The notes under the pieces were generated by a model. It had not been told where the DNA came from and ran no database searches. It was given only the letters and a program-made list of their open reading frames with translations. The position numbers and the translations under genes were made by a program. A DNA stretch of 64,000 nt from Isoperla grammatica (taxonomy: Eukaryota > Arthropoda > Insecta > Plecoptera > Perlodidae), in assembly GCA_945910005.1 (NCBI GenBank), contig OX246747.1:19668686-19732685 (forward strand), given 5' to 3'. This document shows positions 11,112 to 20,738 of this stretch, piece after piece; position 1 is the stretch's first letter; every line of letters starts with the position of its first letter.

Positions 11112-11231
11112 ATGTTTCATTTCAAGGATATCATTGAAAATAAGAAGACAGACGGAACAAGTCTCGCCAAAAAACATAAAGCTTGGGCGTCTGTAACAGT
11201 CGCATTCAACAGCTATGTGAATGTGAAGCAG
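11112..11231 (+). CDS. Myb/SANT-like DNA-binding domain exon (partial)
   Basis: From the ATG at 11112 the frame reads HFKDIIENKKTDGTSLAKKH followed by KAWASVTVAFNSYV, with the spacing of aromatic and acidic residues seen in Myb/SANT-like domains (zeste/Myb_DNA-bind_5 type). It ends at a consensus splice donor, CAG|GTAAGC, at 11231/11232. The next exon was not found, and a SINE-like fragment starts 40 bp downstream. It could be a host gene exon or the DNA-binding partner gene of a transposon. Confidence 0.5.
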
Positions 11232-11270
11232 GTAAGCATTACACTTATTGCCTCTTTGTTAGTAGGCCTA

Positions 11271-11350
11271 GATTGATTGATAGATTGATATTTGGGCCAA
11301 ACGTGTTATAACTTTGCAACTTGGTTAGTCAAGACGATGAGTGGGTGACA
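11271..11350 (-). mobile_element. SINE-like family fragment
   Basis: GATTGATTGATAGATTGATA followed by a diverged TTGGGCCAAACGTGTTATAA and GACGATGAGTGGGTGA. Only the 3' module is kept. Confidence 0.6.
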
Positions 11351-11385
11351 ATGAATGATGGAAGGAGATTTATTGTGTTGGATGG

Positions 11386-11700
11386 ATGCGAGGGGGGGGG
11401 GGAGGTGGTTTTGTCACTGAATCCAGCTTACTCTTTGGTTTTGGTAGTAACACTGGTGACTACCATGGTGAAATGAATAGCGATAACTTTGAACAATGGC
11501 TGGAAAATATGTTACGTACTCTCTCCGGATCTAGTCTCATTGTCATGGACAATGCACCCTACCACAGCGTCCAAGAAAACAAACAACCAACATCATGCAT
11601 TGGAAAAAGGATGGAATCATCAACTGGCTCCATTTATTTATTCATTTACACACATTCAAGCATACAGCTTCTCAAGCTTCTCGAAGGGCCGACCAACATC
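11386..11700 (+). pseudogene. DDE-superfamily transposase fragment (Tc1/mariner-like)
   Basis: The frame includes GDYHGEMNSDNFEQWLENML and SGSSLIVMDNAPYHSV, the second catalytic Asp region of DDE_3-type transposases (V-x-MDNAPYH). After a shift, WKKDGIINWL follows in another frame, as expected for the next helix. The N-terminal DNA-binding part, the first Asp and the final Glu are not identifiable. A poly-G tract precedes it. It is a fragment with a frameshift. Confidence 0.65.
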
Positions 11701-11752
11701 AGAAGTTAATATTAAAACTTGGCTGTTGGGTCTCGCCGCGTCCATCGCTAAA

Positions 11753-11793
11753 AAGTCTTGACGTTTCGGCCCGATCGTTCGCCAGACAAGACA
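11753..11793 (-). ncRNA. Hammerhead-like PLE motif
   Basis: On the minus strand CTTG ... CAAG brackets a GGCGAACGATCGGGCC-type stem and CGAAACGTC. It matches the PLE-type motif organisation. No RT lies nearby, so this is a PLE pseudo-LTR fragment or a solo end. Confidence 0.3.
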
Positions 11794-11799
11794 GGTTTT

Positions 11800-13140
11800 A
11801 AAAATCAAATTTATTGCTAACTATCTTGTATGGGAATATGTTTAGTGTGAATTGTATATTGTATATTGTGACTTCAGTTATTAAAGAAATAAATAATTGT
11901 TATTCTTATGAATTAATTTGATTGTAAAACATGTATGTAATCTCTTTATTTCAGCAGGTCAGCAGTTACTAGTGTAGTAGCCTGCATATACCTGTTTGAT
12001 AGAGAGCTAAGAAAATGGGTTTGTCTACCAGAAATTGGCAAAACATATTTTGTTATACCATCTATCTCAGGCAATAGTTATGGCTTAAAGTGAAAATAAA
12101 GGCAAAGATTTATTGTTTTTTTTGCAGTAAAACGATGCAAGGTTTAGCCACTACATTCATAATTCTGCATTGTAAAATATAAAATGAAGATTGCGAGGTT
12201 ATGTCAGGTTTAAGTCAAGTGAAGCTTCATAATAAGATTAAAAATATGTTCATAATACAGTACGCCTAGTATCATCATCGTTTTTTCATTACTTGTAATT
12301 ACATATTTATTGTGTGTTGTGTGAAGAACTTACTAGTAGTAAGTAGGTACAAAGATTGACTGAAATTCATTCAAGCTCTTATTGTTTCCACCTGGACCCG
12401 AATTCATAGTGATCCCTTGCTAAATAGCGTCTGTATAGCGTGGTTGTTGGACAGAACCAAGGTAGGTGAACTTTTAATCTCGTAATTTGGAGATATAGTC
12501 ACGAACTCATTATCCACGCATTGCCTCAAATAGGAATGCTGTGTCCTGAACACGACTAATTGTGCATCAGCATCAAGATATTGTAGGATCGTGACAGCTT
12601 ACGGGACTAATATATTTATTATATTCTAACAAATTCCCTCATAGTCCTTAATACCATCCATTACCTGTTGAAATTAATGTATTTTTTGTTGTTTTACAGC
12701 ATAAATCACATGGGCCCATCAGACGATCAAGGGATGGGGGCAGTGTTGAGAAGATATGTCGCACCCCAGAACACTTGTTGACATTGTTTGATGTGGTTCG
12801 CCCGACAAGGCTGCGCTGCCAGGGAGCGTTGACGAGCTGGGTGCTTGGCGCGCTCTGCGTGGAGCTGAGGAGGGTCCTGAGAGCTAATTGGCTGATACGA
12901 GAAGGAAAACGGTTTGAAGAAAGAAGAATGGTATTTTCCAACAAAATCTATGTCTTGGTGGGGTTTAAGAGCTATAACGTCAGGAGTGTCGAGGTGGGAA
13001 TGGAGGATTGACCGGATCGGGGAGTTCACGTCTAAACTTCGAGGAATAAACAACAACCGGGGTTTGAGGAGTGAGTGGCCATCTACGAAAGAGGATTAAA
13101 CATACAAGAGCGGAAGAGAGAAGTAGAGAGAAGAACAACA
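11800..13140. other. Non-coding stretch
   Basis: It is AT-rich to about 12700, then moderately GC-rich (12720-13140) with overlapping open frames on both strands that match nothing I know. No gene is supported. Confidence 0.35.
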
Positions 13141-13149
13141 AGGTCGTAC

Positions 13150-13833
13150 ACCAGGACCAGTACGAGGGAAGAGCTTGGACAAATGGGATGACGGACGTGA
13201 TCAGTATGCGAGAAACTATATCCTTCCACTGATGATTGATGATGATTGGTGGTGTTTAACGACGTACTCGACAGCTTAGGTCATATGACGTCTTCCGTAT
13301 CAGGTCCATCTATATCGCGGGAGTCGTCATAAGGGGAGTCCAGCAAGGGAGGGCAGGGCCATGTGGGAGGAGAAATCTTCACTGGGACAGTTGGAGGGTA
13401 AGAGGTCAGGGTCTCTTTTCGTCGCCTCTTACGACTAGCAGAGTCACTCGGCCTATTCTACCCCAAGCTCCGCCGGGCTGGGTTTGACCGCGCCCAATCT
13501 GGCTGGGGGTCAACCCGGGCTCAGACGGGTCTCCTTTTGTCGCCTCTTACGACTGGCAGAGTCACCCTGGGCCTATTCTTTTCCGGGCCAAGACGGGGCT
13601 ATCCTTCCACTAGACGAAACAAAAGAAGAGGAGTCATTTTCAAGTGACGATGATGCAGATGATCTCCAGTTTCTCGAAATGAAGGAGAGACGGCCGAGAG
13701 TAATAAGGGAACGTAAGAATTACTTTGAAATGTACGACGACCACGACTTTTCAACGCGTTTCCGCATTTCGAAACAGTCAGTGTTAATGGTGCTGGAGCA
13801 AATTGAAGGAAATTTGGAATACAAGCACGACAT
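13150..13833 (+). pseudogene. PIF/Harbinger-type transposase N-terminal exon, split by a SINE-like element
   Basis: The coding piece after the insertion (13600-13833) is acidic (EEESFSSDDDADDL) and then reads RRPRVIRERKNYFEMYDD, STRFRISKQSVLMVLEQIEG, which is the N-terminal helix-rich region typical of Harbinger (DDE_Tnp_4) transposases. It ends at a splice-donor-like CGACAT|GTGAGT at about 13833. A B-type SINE-like element at 13231-13599 interrupts the exon and is flanked by a duplicated TATCCTTCCACT, so the reading frame continues upstream of 13231 in the ancestral sequence. No DDE core follows nearby. A similar C-terminal exon occurs 19 kb away (33192-33485) but need not be the same copy. 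Confidence 0.55.
13231..13599 (-). mobile_element. SINE-like family, head-B variant with target duplication
   Basis: The 369-bp unit is bounded by TATCCTTCCACT (13219-13230 and 13600-13611). It has a diverged 3' module (GGTGGTGTTTAACGACGTAC) and a partly duplicated head with two TTACGACT(A/G)GCAGAGTCAC segments. Confidence 0.8.
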
Positions 13834-13907
13834 GTGAGTTTCTTTTAACATACAATATAAACCCCATACTCGGCCGAAGATTGCATGAAGTGAAGTGAAC
13901 GTGATAA

Positions 13908-14300
13908 TTTGATAACGTCTCATATTTTTGCAACAATGGCTAATCGATTGATTATTTGGGCTTAACGTCTTATATTTTTGCAACTTGGCTAATCAAGACG
14001 ATGAGTGGGTGATAATGAAGATGAAATTGGGGGCTCTTTGGAGGAAAGGGGCAAGTAGGAGGGCGCGTGAGGAAAGGAGAAAGGGGATGAAAGGGGATTG
14101 AGGTGGGGACTGCATTTTGTCTGACTTCTCCCCCTCGACCAGTCCGGCTAGGGTGGGCCTACCAGAAGCATACGCTTCCGCCGGCATAGCTCTCGGGATC
14201 AACAAAGCACACAAACCTGCCCACCACGATTAGGTAGCAGTCCCTGGGCAGGAATGGCTAATCGAGACGATGAGCGGGTGATAATGAAGATGATAAAGGA
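13908..14300 (-). mobile_element. SINE-like B-type fragment containing a nested insertion
   Basis: TAACGTCTCATATTTTTGCA to AATGGCTAATCGA (13908-13947) resumes at 14253 with AATGGCTAATCGAGACGATG and continues to about 14300. The intervening A-type copy split it. Confidence 0.8.
13948..14252 (-). mobile_element. SINE-like family, head-A copy nested in a B-type copy
   Basis: The 305-bp unit is bounded by the direct repeat AATGGCTAATCGA (13935-13947 and 14253-14265). It ends (as read here) with TCCCTGGGCAGG. This gives a relative order: this B copy is older than this A copy. Confidence 0.85.
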
Positions 14301-14608
14301 ATGTAAAACTGTACATTACATTATTCGTACATTATTCTTAATGCAAACCTGCCAAGTGCTATTGTGTTAACTACCAGGGATGGGCAAGTATGAAGTACTT
14401 CTGGTTTTGAGTCGAGTTATTCGTTGAGTCGAGAGTTCCGAGCCACAAAGATTGAAGTGAGACAGATGATGAAATAACTTCATACAGAAACACTCATGAA
14501 TAATATTAACCTTATGCAACTTTAGTTCCACGTATTTCTTTAATTCAGCGCTGTGCTAGGTGGAGTCTCCAAATGTAATCACATGTATTCAATAAGGCAT
14601 TACACATC

Positions 14609-14707
14609 GCGGGGGTCGTTTTAATGGAGGGCAGCAAGGGAGGGCAGGGCCTAGTGGGGGGAGAAATCTTCAATGGCACAGGGGGTGGGTGGGGGGGGGG
14701 GGGGGGA
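14609..14707 (-). mobile_element. SINE-like B-type fragment ending in a poly-G tract
   Basis: GGGAGGGCAGGGCCTAGTGG and GGGAGAAATCTTCAATGGCA match the B body. It ends in a poly-G run (about 14690-14706), a feature also seen in the B-type copies at 6477 and 18570. Confidence 0.6.
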
Positions 14708-14873
14708 CAGTTCCTTTAATTTTTATTATAGCCCGAACACTCCGTTTATCTTTTTGTTTTAGTTTCCTTGTAAAGCCACCGATCCTGTACATATAATTGC
14801 TGCAAGCTCAGAACTTTAGAATGCATCTTCCTTGGTAGCGGTATAAGGTAGCAGTCCCTGGGCAGGTTGAGAA

Positions 14874-15357
14874 GCTTAGTGAACAGCAACACCCTATTAG
14901 TGAACAGCAACACCCTATTAGTGAACAGCAACACCCTATTAGTGAACAGCAACACCCTTTTAGTGAACAGCAACACCCTATTAGTGAACAGCAACACCCT
15001 ATTAGTGAACAGCAACACCCTATTAGTGAACAGCAACACCCTATTAGTGAACAGCAACACCCTATTAGTGAACAGCAACCCCCTATTAGTGAACAGCAAC
15101 ACCCTATTAGTGAACAGCAACACCCTATTAGTGAACAGCAACACCCTATTAGTGAACAGCAACACCCTATTAGTGAACAGCAACACCCTATTAGTGAACA
15201 GCAACACCCTATTAGTGAACAGCAACACCCTATTAGTGAACAGCAACACCCTATTAGTGAACAGCAACACCCTATTAGTGAACAGCAACACCCTATTAGT
15301 GAACAGCAACACCCTATTAGTGAACAGCAACACCCTATTAGTGAACAGCAACACCCT
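14874..15357. repeat. 21-bp minisatellite, about 23 copies
   Basis: The 21-bp unit repeats from 14874 to the PLE start codon with only a few substitutions. In the frame of the downstream PLE it encodes QQHPISE repeated; the open frame extends upstream to a TAG near 14840 without an ATG. It is preceded by a 20-bp tail of a head-A SINE-like copy (GGTAGCAGTCCCTGGGCAGG, 14847-14866). Confidence 0.95.
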
Positions 15358-17420
15358 ATGCCAACGAAACAGCTTGACAGGAATAAAATAATATACCATC
15401 AGACTGGTGAGTCGTTTGATGAAGCAACTATGTCTGTTCTTGAGAAAGGGTTTAATTTTGCTTTGGCGCCTAAACACATACCTGTGGAGAACATAATGTG
15501 TGGTGTGGAAACTGCTATCCATGGTTTGCCGAGCAATGAGGCAGAGGAAGTGCGCGCTGAGGCAGCAAGGATAATACGGTTAGCTAAACCCCCGCGACAA
15601 AATATTAGTGGGCTGGAGCGTATTGCACTGAGCAAGCTAAGAAAGAGGGGTGACATATTGGTGCTAGCCGCTGATAAAGGGGATGCGTCCGTAATAATGA
15701 AAACGGATGATTATAAGGCGCAAGTATATGAGCTTCTAAATTGCGCTACTTACGAAAAACTTAATCGTGATCCCACGGCCAGGTTTGAACGGCAGATAAC
15801 TGAAAAGATTAAACGATCAACCTTAGATGACAAGACCAGATCAGGACTTCTACCTTCAAATTCATGTACGCCTAGAATGTATGGTTTGCCGAAGGTGCAT
15901 AAGGCGGGCTTTCCACTGCGGCCAATAGTAAGTACTATAGGGGCCCCGTCATATAAGGTGGCAAAGTTTTTATCTAGACAATTACAACCCTGGGTTTCTG
16001 AGGCTGCCTCGTATATTAAGGACTCCCACCACTATGTTCAAATTATTAAAAAGATCCGTTTGAATGCAGAGGATATTATGGTGAGTTTTGACGTGACGTC
16101 ACTATTTACCAATATTCCTATTGCGGAGGCCATTGCCGTGATAAATGATAAATGCTCTGGAAATATTGCTTCTCTAGTAGAGACTGTGTTAAATATGTCT
16201 TATTTTATGTTTGACGGACAATATTACAAACAAAAAGAGGGCACCCCAATGGGATCGCCGGTTTCCCCAGTAGTGGCTAATCTGTTCATGGAACGCTTTG
16301 AAGTGGATGCCTTGAACGGTGCGAGACTAACACCATCTCATTTTTACCGATATATGGACGATACCTTCGCTATTTGGCCACATGGTAGACAAGAACTTGA
16401 GGAGTTTTTAGTGTATTTAAACAGTCTCAGTGAAAGTATAAAATTTACTATGGAAGTTGAGGTTGGGGGAAAGCTTCCGTTCCTAGATGTTTTGGTGACT
16501 AGGCAAGGAGATGGGAGTTTAGGACACTCCGTTTATAGAAAAGCTACCCACACGGGTCGTTATTTAAATGCTGCTTCTCACCACAATCCGTCTCAAAAAC
16601 GCGCTGTGATTAATACTCTAGCATGTAGAGCACATAGGATTTCTGACGACGAGCATGTAGAGGAAGAGGGTCTCATGCTCCGAGAAATGTTAAGACAGAA
16701 TGGCTATAACAGTAGAGACATTTCCAATGCATGGAGAAAAAGACTGTGTGTACCAGCCCTGCCACTAGCGACAAGTGATTTGAGTCGGACAGCAACGAGG
16801 ATGCCTCTTGCCTTTTTGCAATATGTAGAGAACACCACTGATCGTATTGCTAGATTATTAAAGAAGCACAATATAAAAACAATCTTTAATACTGACAGGA
16901 AGCTAAGTACCCTATTTAACTCAGCAAAAGACAACCCCCCTCCCTTAGGTGTACCAGGCGTGTATCAAATACCGTGTGGGGCGTGTGATAAGGTTTATAT
17001 AGGACAGACAGGACGAAACATCTCAACAAGAGTAAAAGAACATAGAAGCCATGCACGTTTAGGACATGTTGAGAAGTCAGCCATTGCAGAGCATAGTGTT
17101 GACAAAATTAATGTCACATTATAGATTTTGACAATACGCGCGTCCTGGCTACCAGTAAAGACTACCGCCCCCGCTTGGTACGAGAGGCTTTTGAAATTGA
17201 AATGAAACCTGATAATTTCAATAGGGAGGATGGGTTAAAGCTGAGTAGGGCGTGGCAGCCTACGTTGCAGCGCTTGAAACTCGCGCGGGCGGAACATGCG
17301 AAGCACATCGCCAAGGTTCGAGAACAAGCTAGCGCGCACGCGCGGGATGTTCGCGCGTCGGAGATTGCACGGCGGTGTGAGGCACAGTCGCTGGGTAGAG
17401 CTAATCGTTCTTATTATTAG
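15358..17420 (+). CDS. Penelope-like element RT/GIY-YIG polyprotein, nearly intact
   Basis: The 588-codon frame (15358-17124) has the PLE layout: an N-terminal region with LVLAADKGDASVIM; RT fingers (RMYGLPKVHKAGFPLRPIVS, about residues 176-200); VSFDVTSLFTNIP with the first catalytic Asp; GTPMGSPVSPVVANLFME; YMDD at residues 332-335; thumb; then a Cys-containing linker and a GIY-YIG nuclease (GVYQIPCGACDKVYIG, about 533-548) with downstream Arg and His. One frame change near 17100-17121 separates the last residues: the register used by 17175-17420 continues with IDFDNTRVLAT and REAFEIEMKPDNFN, the usual PLE tail. The ATG at 15358 follows directly on an in-frame minisatellite, so the native N-terminus may be different. 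If the shift is real, only the C-terminal end is lost. Confidence 0.85.
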
Positions 17421-17535
17421 TTCCATGTTGTATTATATCTACTGTCACTTTTATTTTGTTCATCTTACTGTTATTCTGTATAACCCACAGTTAAGCCTTA
17501 TGGCTTTGTGGAACAAGTTAAATAAATTAAATAAA

Positions 17536-17735
17536 TTCACATTTAGAGTCTACCCACTCAGTAACGAAACTGATTTGCAGTGGGGGACTTTAATTTAAAG
17601 CGACTAAACCAACCGTGCAGGCTCCGAGCACCATCGGCGAGTGAGCGATAACCAATCAAAGATCGATATTTCAAATACAAAACATATGAATCAGTGATTG
17701 GATAGAGCGAATACCTGCGGACAATGTCATCTGTA
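17536..17735 (+). repeat. Dispersed ~200-bp repeat, copy 1
   Basis: The block from TTCACATTTAGAGTCTACCC through ATGAATCAGTGATTGGATAG is nearly identical to 42757-42955. No coding capacity. It lies just after the PLE, while the second copy has no PLE beside it, so the repeat is an independent unit or a different element's terminus. Confidence 0.8.
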
Positions 17736-17739
17736 CTTT

Positions 17740-18346
17740 TCATTTTGTATTCTAATAATAAAGATTTGTGCGATTGTAAAAAAAAAATGTTATGATTAAT
17801 ATTATTATTTATTATTATATTATGATTGTATTGTGTATTACTGTTCTGCATGTCTATTTGCTTGCTGCTCGAGTGAGGATGGTCGCTGGATATTGTCATG
17901 AAGCGAGATCACGCCAGCAGCTGGTTCCGAGGCTCCCGGTGAGGATTCCGTTCTGATTCGACTGGAACGGCTTTCAAATACAAATTCAAATATTTATTTT
18001 ATTTTATTACATTTTACACAATTTACAATTACGTGTACACAGAACATTTAAGATAAGGTTATGTGTTATGTGTAAGAAAAGCCCAACTAAGACACTGTCT
18101 TGTGTTTGGGCTGTGTTAAGAAAATAGCTTGTTGCCACATGGCCGCCAAGTAGGTAATAGTTACTACAGTTACTATTTAAATTTAAATTCAAGGTAGTAA
18201 ATATTAACAATAAATAACGAAATACAATAAAATAAAATGTAGGAAGAAATACAGGTAACTTTTGTGAATAACAAGACTAATTAAATAGGAGGTTGTGTGA
18301 AACAATTCCCCGGACCTAAAAACACATAATTTTATAACTCAATGAT
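17740..18346. other. AT-rich non-coding stretch
   Basis: It contains a poly-A run (about 17780) and AT-rich simple sequence. No gene seen. Confidence 0.4.
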
Positions 18347-18358
18347 TGTCATGTACAA

Positions 18359-18665
18359 TGATTGATTGATTAATGGGGCTTAACGTCTCATATTTTCGCA
18401 ACTATGGCCAATCGAGAAGATGAGCGGATGATAATGAAGATTAGAAAGATGATGATGAAGAATAAAGCCACATCCGAATCAGGTCCATTGTACGTCGCGT
18501 GGGTCGTCATACGGGAGTCCAGCAAGGGAGGGCAGGGCCAAATGGGAGGAGAAATCTTCTGTGGGACAGTGGGGGGGGGGGGGGGAGGGGAAGGGTCTCC
18601 TTTTGTCGCCTCTTACGACTAGCAGAGTCACTCTGGGCCTATTCTACCCCGGGCCGAGACGGGTC
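18359..18665 (-). mobile_element. SINE-like family, full-length head-B copy with target duplication
   Basis: The 307-bp unit is bounded by TGTCATGTACAA (18347-18358 and 18666-18677). In its presumed sense it begins GACCCGTCTCGGCCCGGGGT, then AGTCGTAAGAGGCGAC, a poly-C tract, the shared body, and ends GAGACGTTAAGCCCCATTAA plus an ATCA tail. This copy defines the B-type unit. Confidence 0.9.
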
Positions 18666-18735
18666 TGTCATGTACAACATGAGAGCATGAGTTGTACCCT
18701 ATTTCACTATTTAAGATTATTGCTCAACTTTAAAT

Positions 18736-18750
18736 ACTACAACTGTTAAT
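18736..18750. repeat. 5' target-site duplication of the LINE
   Basis: ACTACAACTGTTAAT is identical to 24514-24528. The flanking bases differ (T before this copy, A before the other), so 15 bp is the exact length. Confidence 0.95.
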
Positions 18751-19327
18751 CCGGTCGAGGTGGGTCCCTCCTCGTGGTGACCGGTGCCCGCAAAGAGGGC
18801 TCTCGTGCACTTCTTTAATCATCCCTTTTTTTTTTTTTTTTCATTCCTGTCTTCATCATCCTTTCTCTTCTTACTTTCACTACCTTCTTCCTCATCCGTG
18901 CCGGCCCTCTTTGCGATCCAAACGCCCACCAAACGTTGACCTCTCTATAACGACCCTGCAATGGACTTGGACATCCCCGATGACGACCAGGCATGGCAAC
19001 GGAACAGGCTCGGCACATTGACGGATTTGATTGCCTTGGGCCTGTCTGCGGGTTGCGTTGGCTGTATGCCCACTGCACAAAGGTCGGCCGTGGGCTTCCG
19101 GTCGGCCTGCGTGCAGTGTTAGAAGGTCAATTGCGCCTGCAGGCACCCGGACGTGAAATTGGCACTTTCCTACACGCCACTTGATGAAAAAGGAAATCGT
19201 TAATGGGCTGCGCCTCATGGGGGTATGTTGTCATGTCTAGCTCCCCATGGGGTGCACCCTATTTCGTTTACAAGGCCCTATGCGGTAGAACCGACGTGGG
19301 TTAGTTGAGTCCTGATTCCAAGTACTG

Positions 19328-20701
19328 ATGTGGGTTGTCCCCAACAAAACTATGAGTAAACGAAGCCTCATAGATGACGACTTTGACTTACAGCAGAAAA
19401 AGAACGCCAAGACTGTTGGACCGACCCCGAAGTTTCTGGTTGTTACACGTGTCGATAAGGATAAGAATTTTTTAAAAATGTCTCCTTTCTATCTTCGGAA
19501 AGCGATAGAAGGAATCGCTGCCAATATCACATCAGTGAAAAAGTTACGCAATGGTACCCTCCTAGTTGAAACATCCTCTGACAAGCAATCTCTGACTTTA
19601 TTAGAGTCCACCAAGATAGCCGATATGCCTGTCACTGTTACCCCACATACAACCCTCAATTCATCAAAAGGCGTCATCAGGTGTTACGACCTGATGAACT
19701 GTTCCATCGAAGAAATTAAAGCAGAACTTGCATCACAACTAGTAGCAGACGTATATCAAATCCATAGCAAACGAACCGGCACATTGACCCCCACACCAAC
19801 ATACATTCTTACATTTAATACATCTACTCCGCCAAAAATCATTCACGCAGGCTATTATCGCCTCGACGTCCGACCTTTCGTTGGTCGCCCTCTTCGCTGC
19901 TTCAGGTGTCAGAAGTTTGGGCATTCACAAAAGGCATGCAAGGGTAAAGCCATGTGTTGCGAATGTGGACAGCCAGCCCATGGCGATGAAGCATGCAAAT
20001 CAGACAAAAAATGTATAAACTGCGATGGATGTCATTCTGCAGCTTCTAGAGACTGCCCAAAGTGGAAAGAAGAGGAAGCTATTCAAAAAATACGATCGAC
20101 CGAAAACATCTCGGTATATGAGGCCCGCAAAAAATACTTTGCAATTGCATCGCCGATATTTAAAAGGTCATTCGCTGATGTAGTAAACGTGCAACCAGAG
20201 AAAACCGCAATACCGATCACTCCGTCACCACCTACATCTTCATCTGTCACCTCGGAATCTCCCCTCTTGACTGAGCTCTTAGAAACCATAAAACAATTAA
20301 AAGAAACAATTGACCGCCAGCAGAAACGACTAGAGGTCCAAGATGATCTCATTAAAGAACTTCTAGCCACAAGACCCCAATCGCCATCCGACAAGCAGAA
20401 AGCAACACAAAAAGAAACTCCAGTCAATGCAGTGCATGAGACAGCCCAGAATACAAATATGACGCAAAACAAAGTTCGCAAGCTTGTTCGCGATCAACAA
20501 CAACCCAATACCGACTTTCAATTTCCGAAAGGGAAACGGAATAAAAACTGGAAAAGGGCCCTCGCTTCGCAAGTGGCTCTTGCCCAAAGTCAGTCGGAGT
20601 CGTCTCCTTTTGAAGACACAGGAGATGAAATGGACACATCTCCTCCAGCTCCTGCTACCTCTAAGGTAGCTCAATTTCTAAAGCAAAAAAGAGACCAGTA
20701 G
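19328..20701 (+). CDS. LINE ORF1, gag-like nucleic-acid-binding protein
   Basis: 457 residues. In this family ORF1 binds element RNA and acts as a chaperone in the ribonucleoprotein particle. The N-terminal half (residues 35-185) has an RRM-like pattern (KFLVVTRVDKDKNF, NGTLLVET). Three CCHC knuckles follow from residue 191: CFRCQKFGHSQKAC, CCECGQPAHGDEAC and CINCDGCHSAASRDC. A Ser/Thr/Pro-rich linker, a predicted coiled coil (ELLETIKQLKETIDRQQKRL) and a basic tail complete it. ORF2 starts 37 bp after the stop, so its translation needs reinitiation or a similar mechanism. An alternative ATG lies 24 bp inside the frame at 19352; the first ATG was chosen because it is the longest. Confidence 0.9.
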   Translation: MWVVPNKTMSKRSLIDDDFDLQQKKNAKTVGPTPKFLVVTRVDKDKNFLKMSPFYLRKAIEGIAANITSVKKLRNGTLLVETSSDKQSLTLLESTKIADMPVTVTPHTTLNSSKGVIRCYDLMNCSIEEIKAELASQLVADVYQIHSKRTGTLTPTPTYILTFNTSTPPKIIHAGYYRLDVRPFVGRPLRCFRCQKFGHSQKACKGKAMCCECGQPAHGDEACKSDKKCINCDGCHSAASRDCPKWKEEEAIQKIRSTENISVYEARKKYFAIASPIFKRSFADVVNVQPEKTAIPITPSPPTSSSVTSESPLLTELLETIKQLKETIDRQQKRLEVQDDLIKELLATRPQSPSDKQKATQKETPVNAVHETAQNTNMTQNKVRKLVRDQQQPNTDFQFPKGKRNKNWKRALASQVALAQSQSESSPFEDTGDEMDTSPPAPATSKVAQFLKQKRDQ

Positions 20702-20738
20702 CATCCCCCATCTGACCTCTCCTTTTTATCCTTTAATA

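Noticed and set aside
12648..13099. Overlapping ORFs on both strands in the GC-richer stretch
   Set aside because: No recognisable domain, no splice sites with matching phase and no conserved motif.
14874..15357. CRISPR-like appearance of short direct repeats
   Set aside because: The units are contiguous without unique spacers, and the genome is eukaryotic.
14867..15391. Long open frames on both strands across the 21-bp array (NTLLVNS and RVLLFTN repeats)
   Set aside because: They are translations of the minisatellite; only the frame shared with the PLE has any neighbouring coding context.
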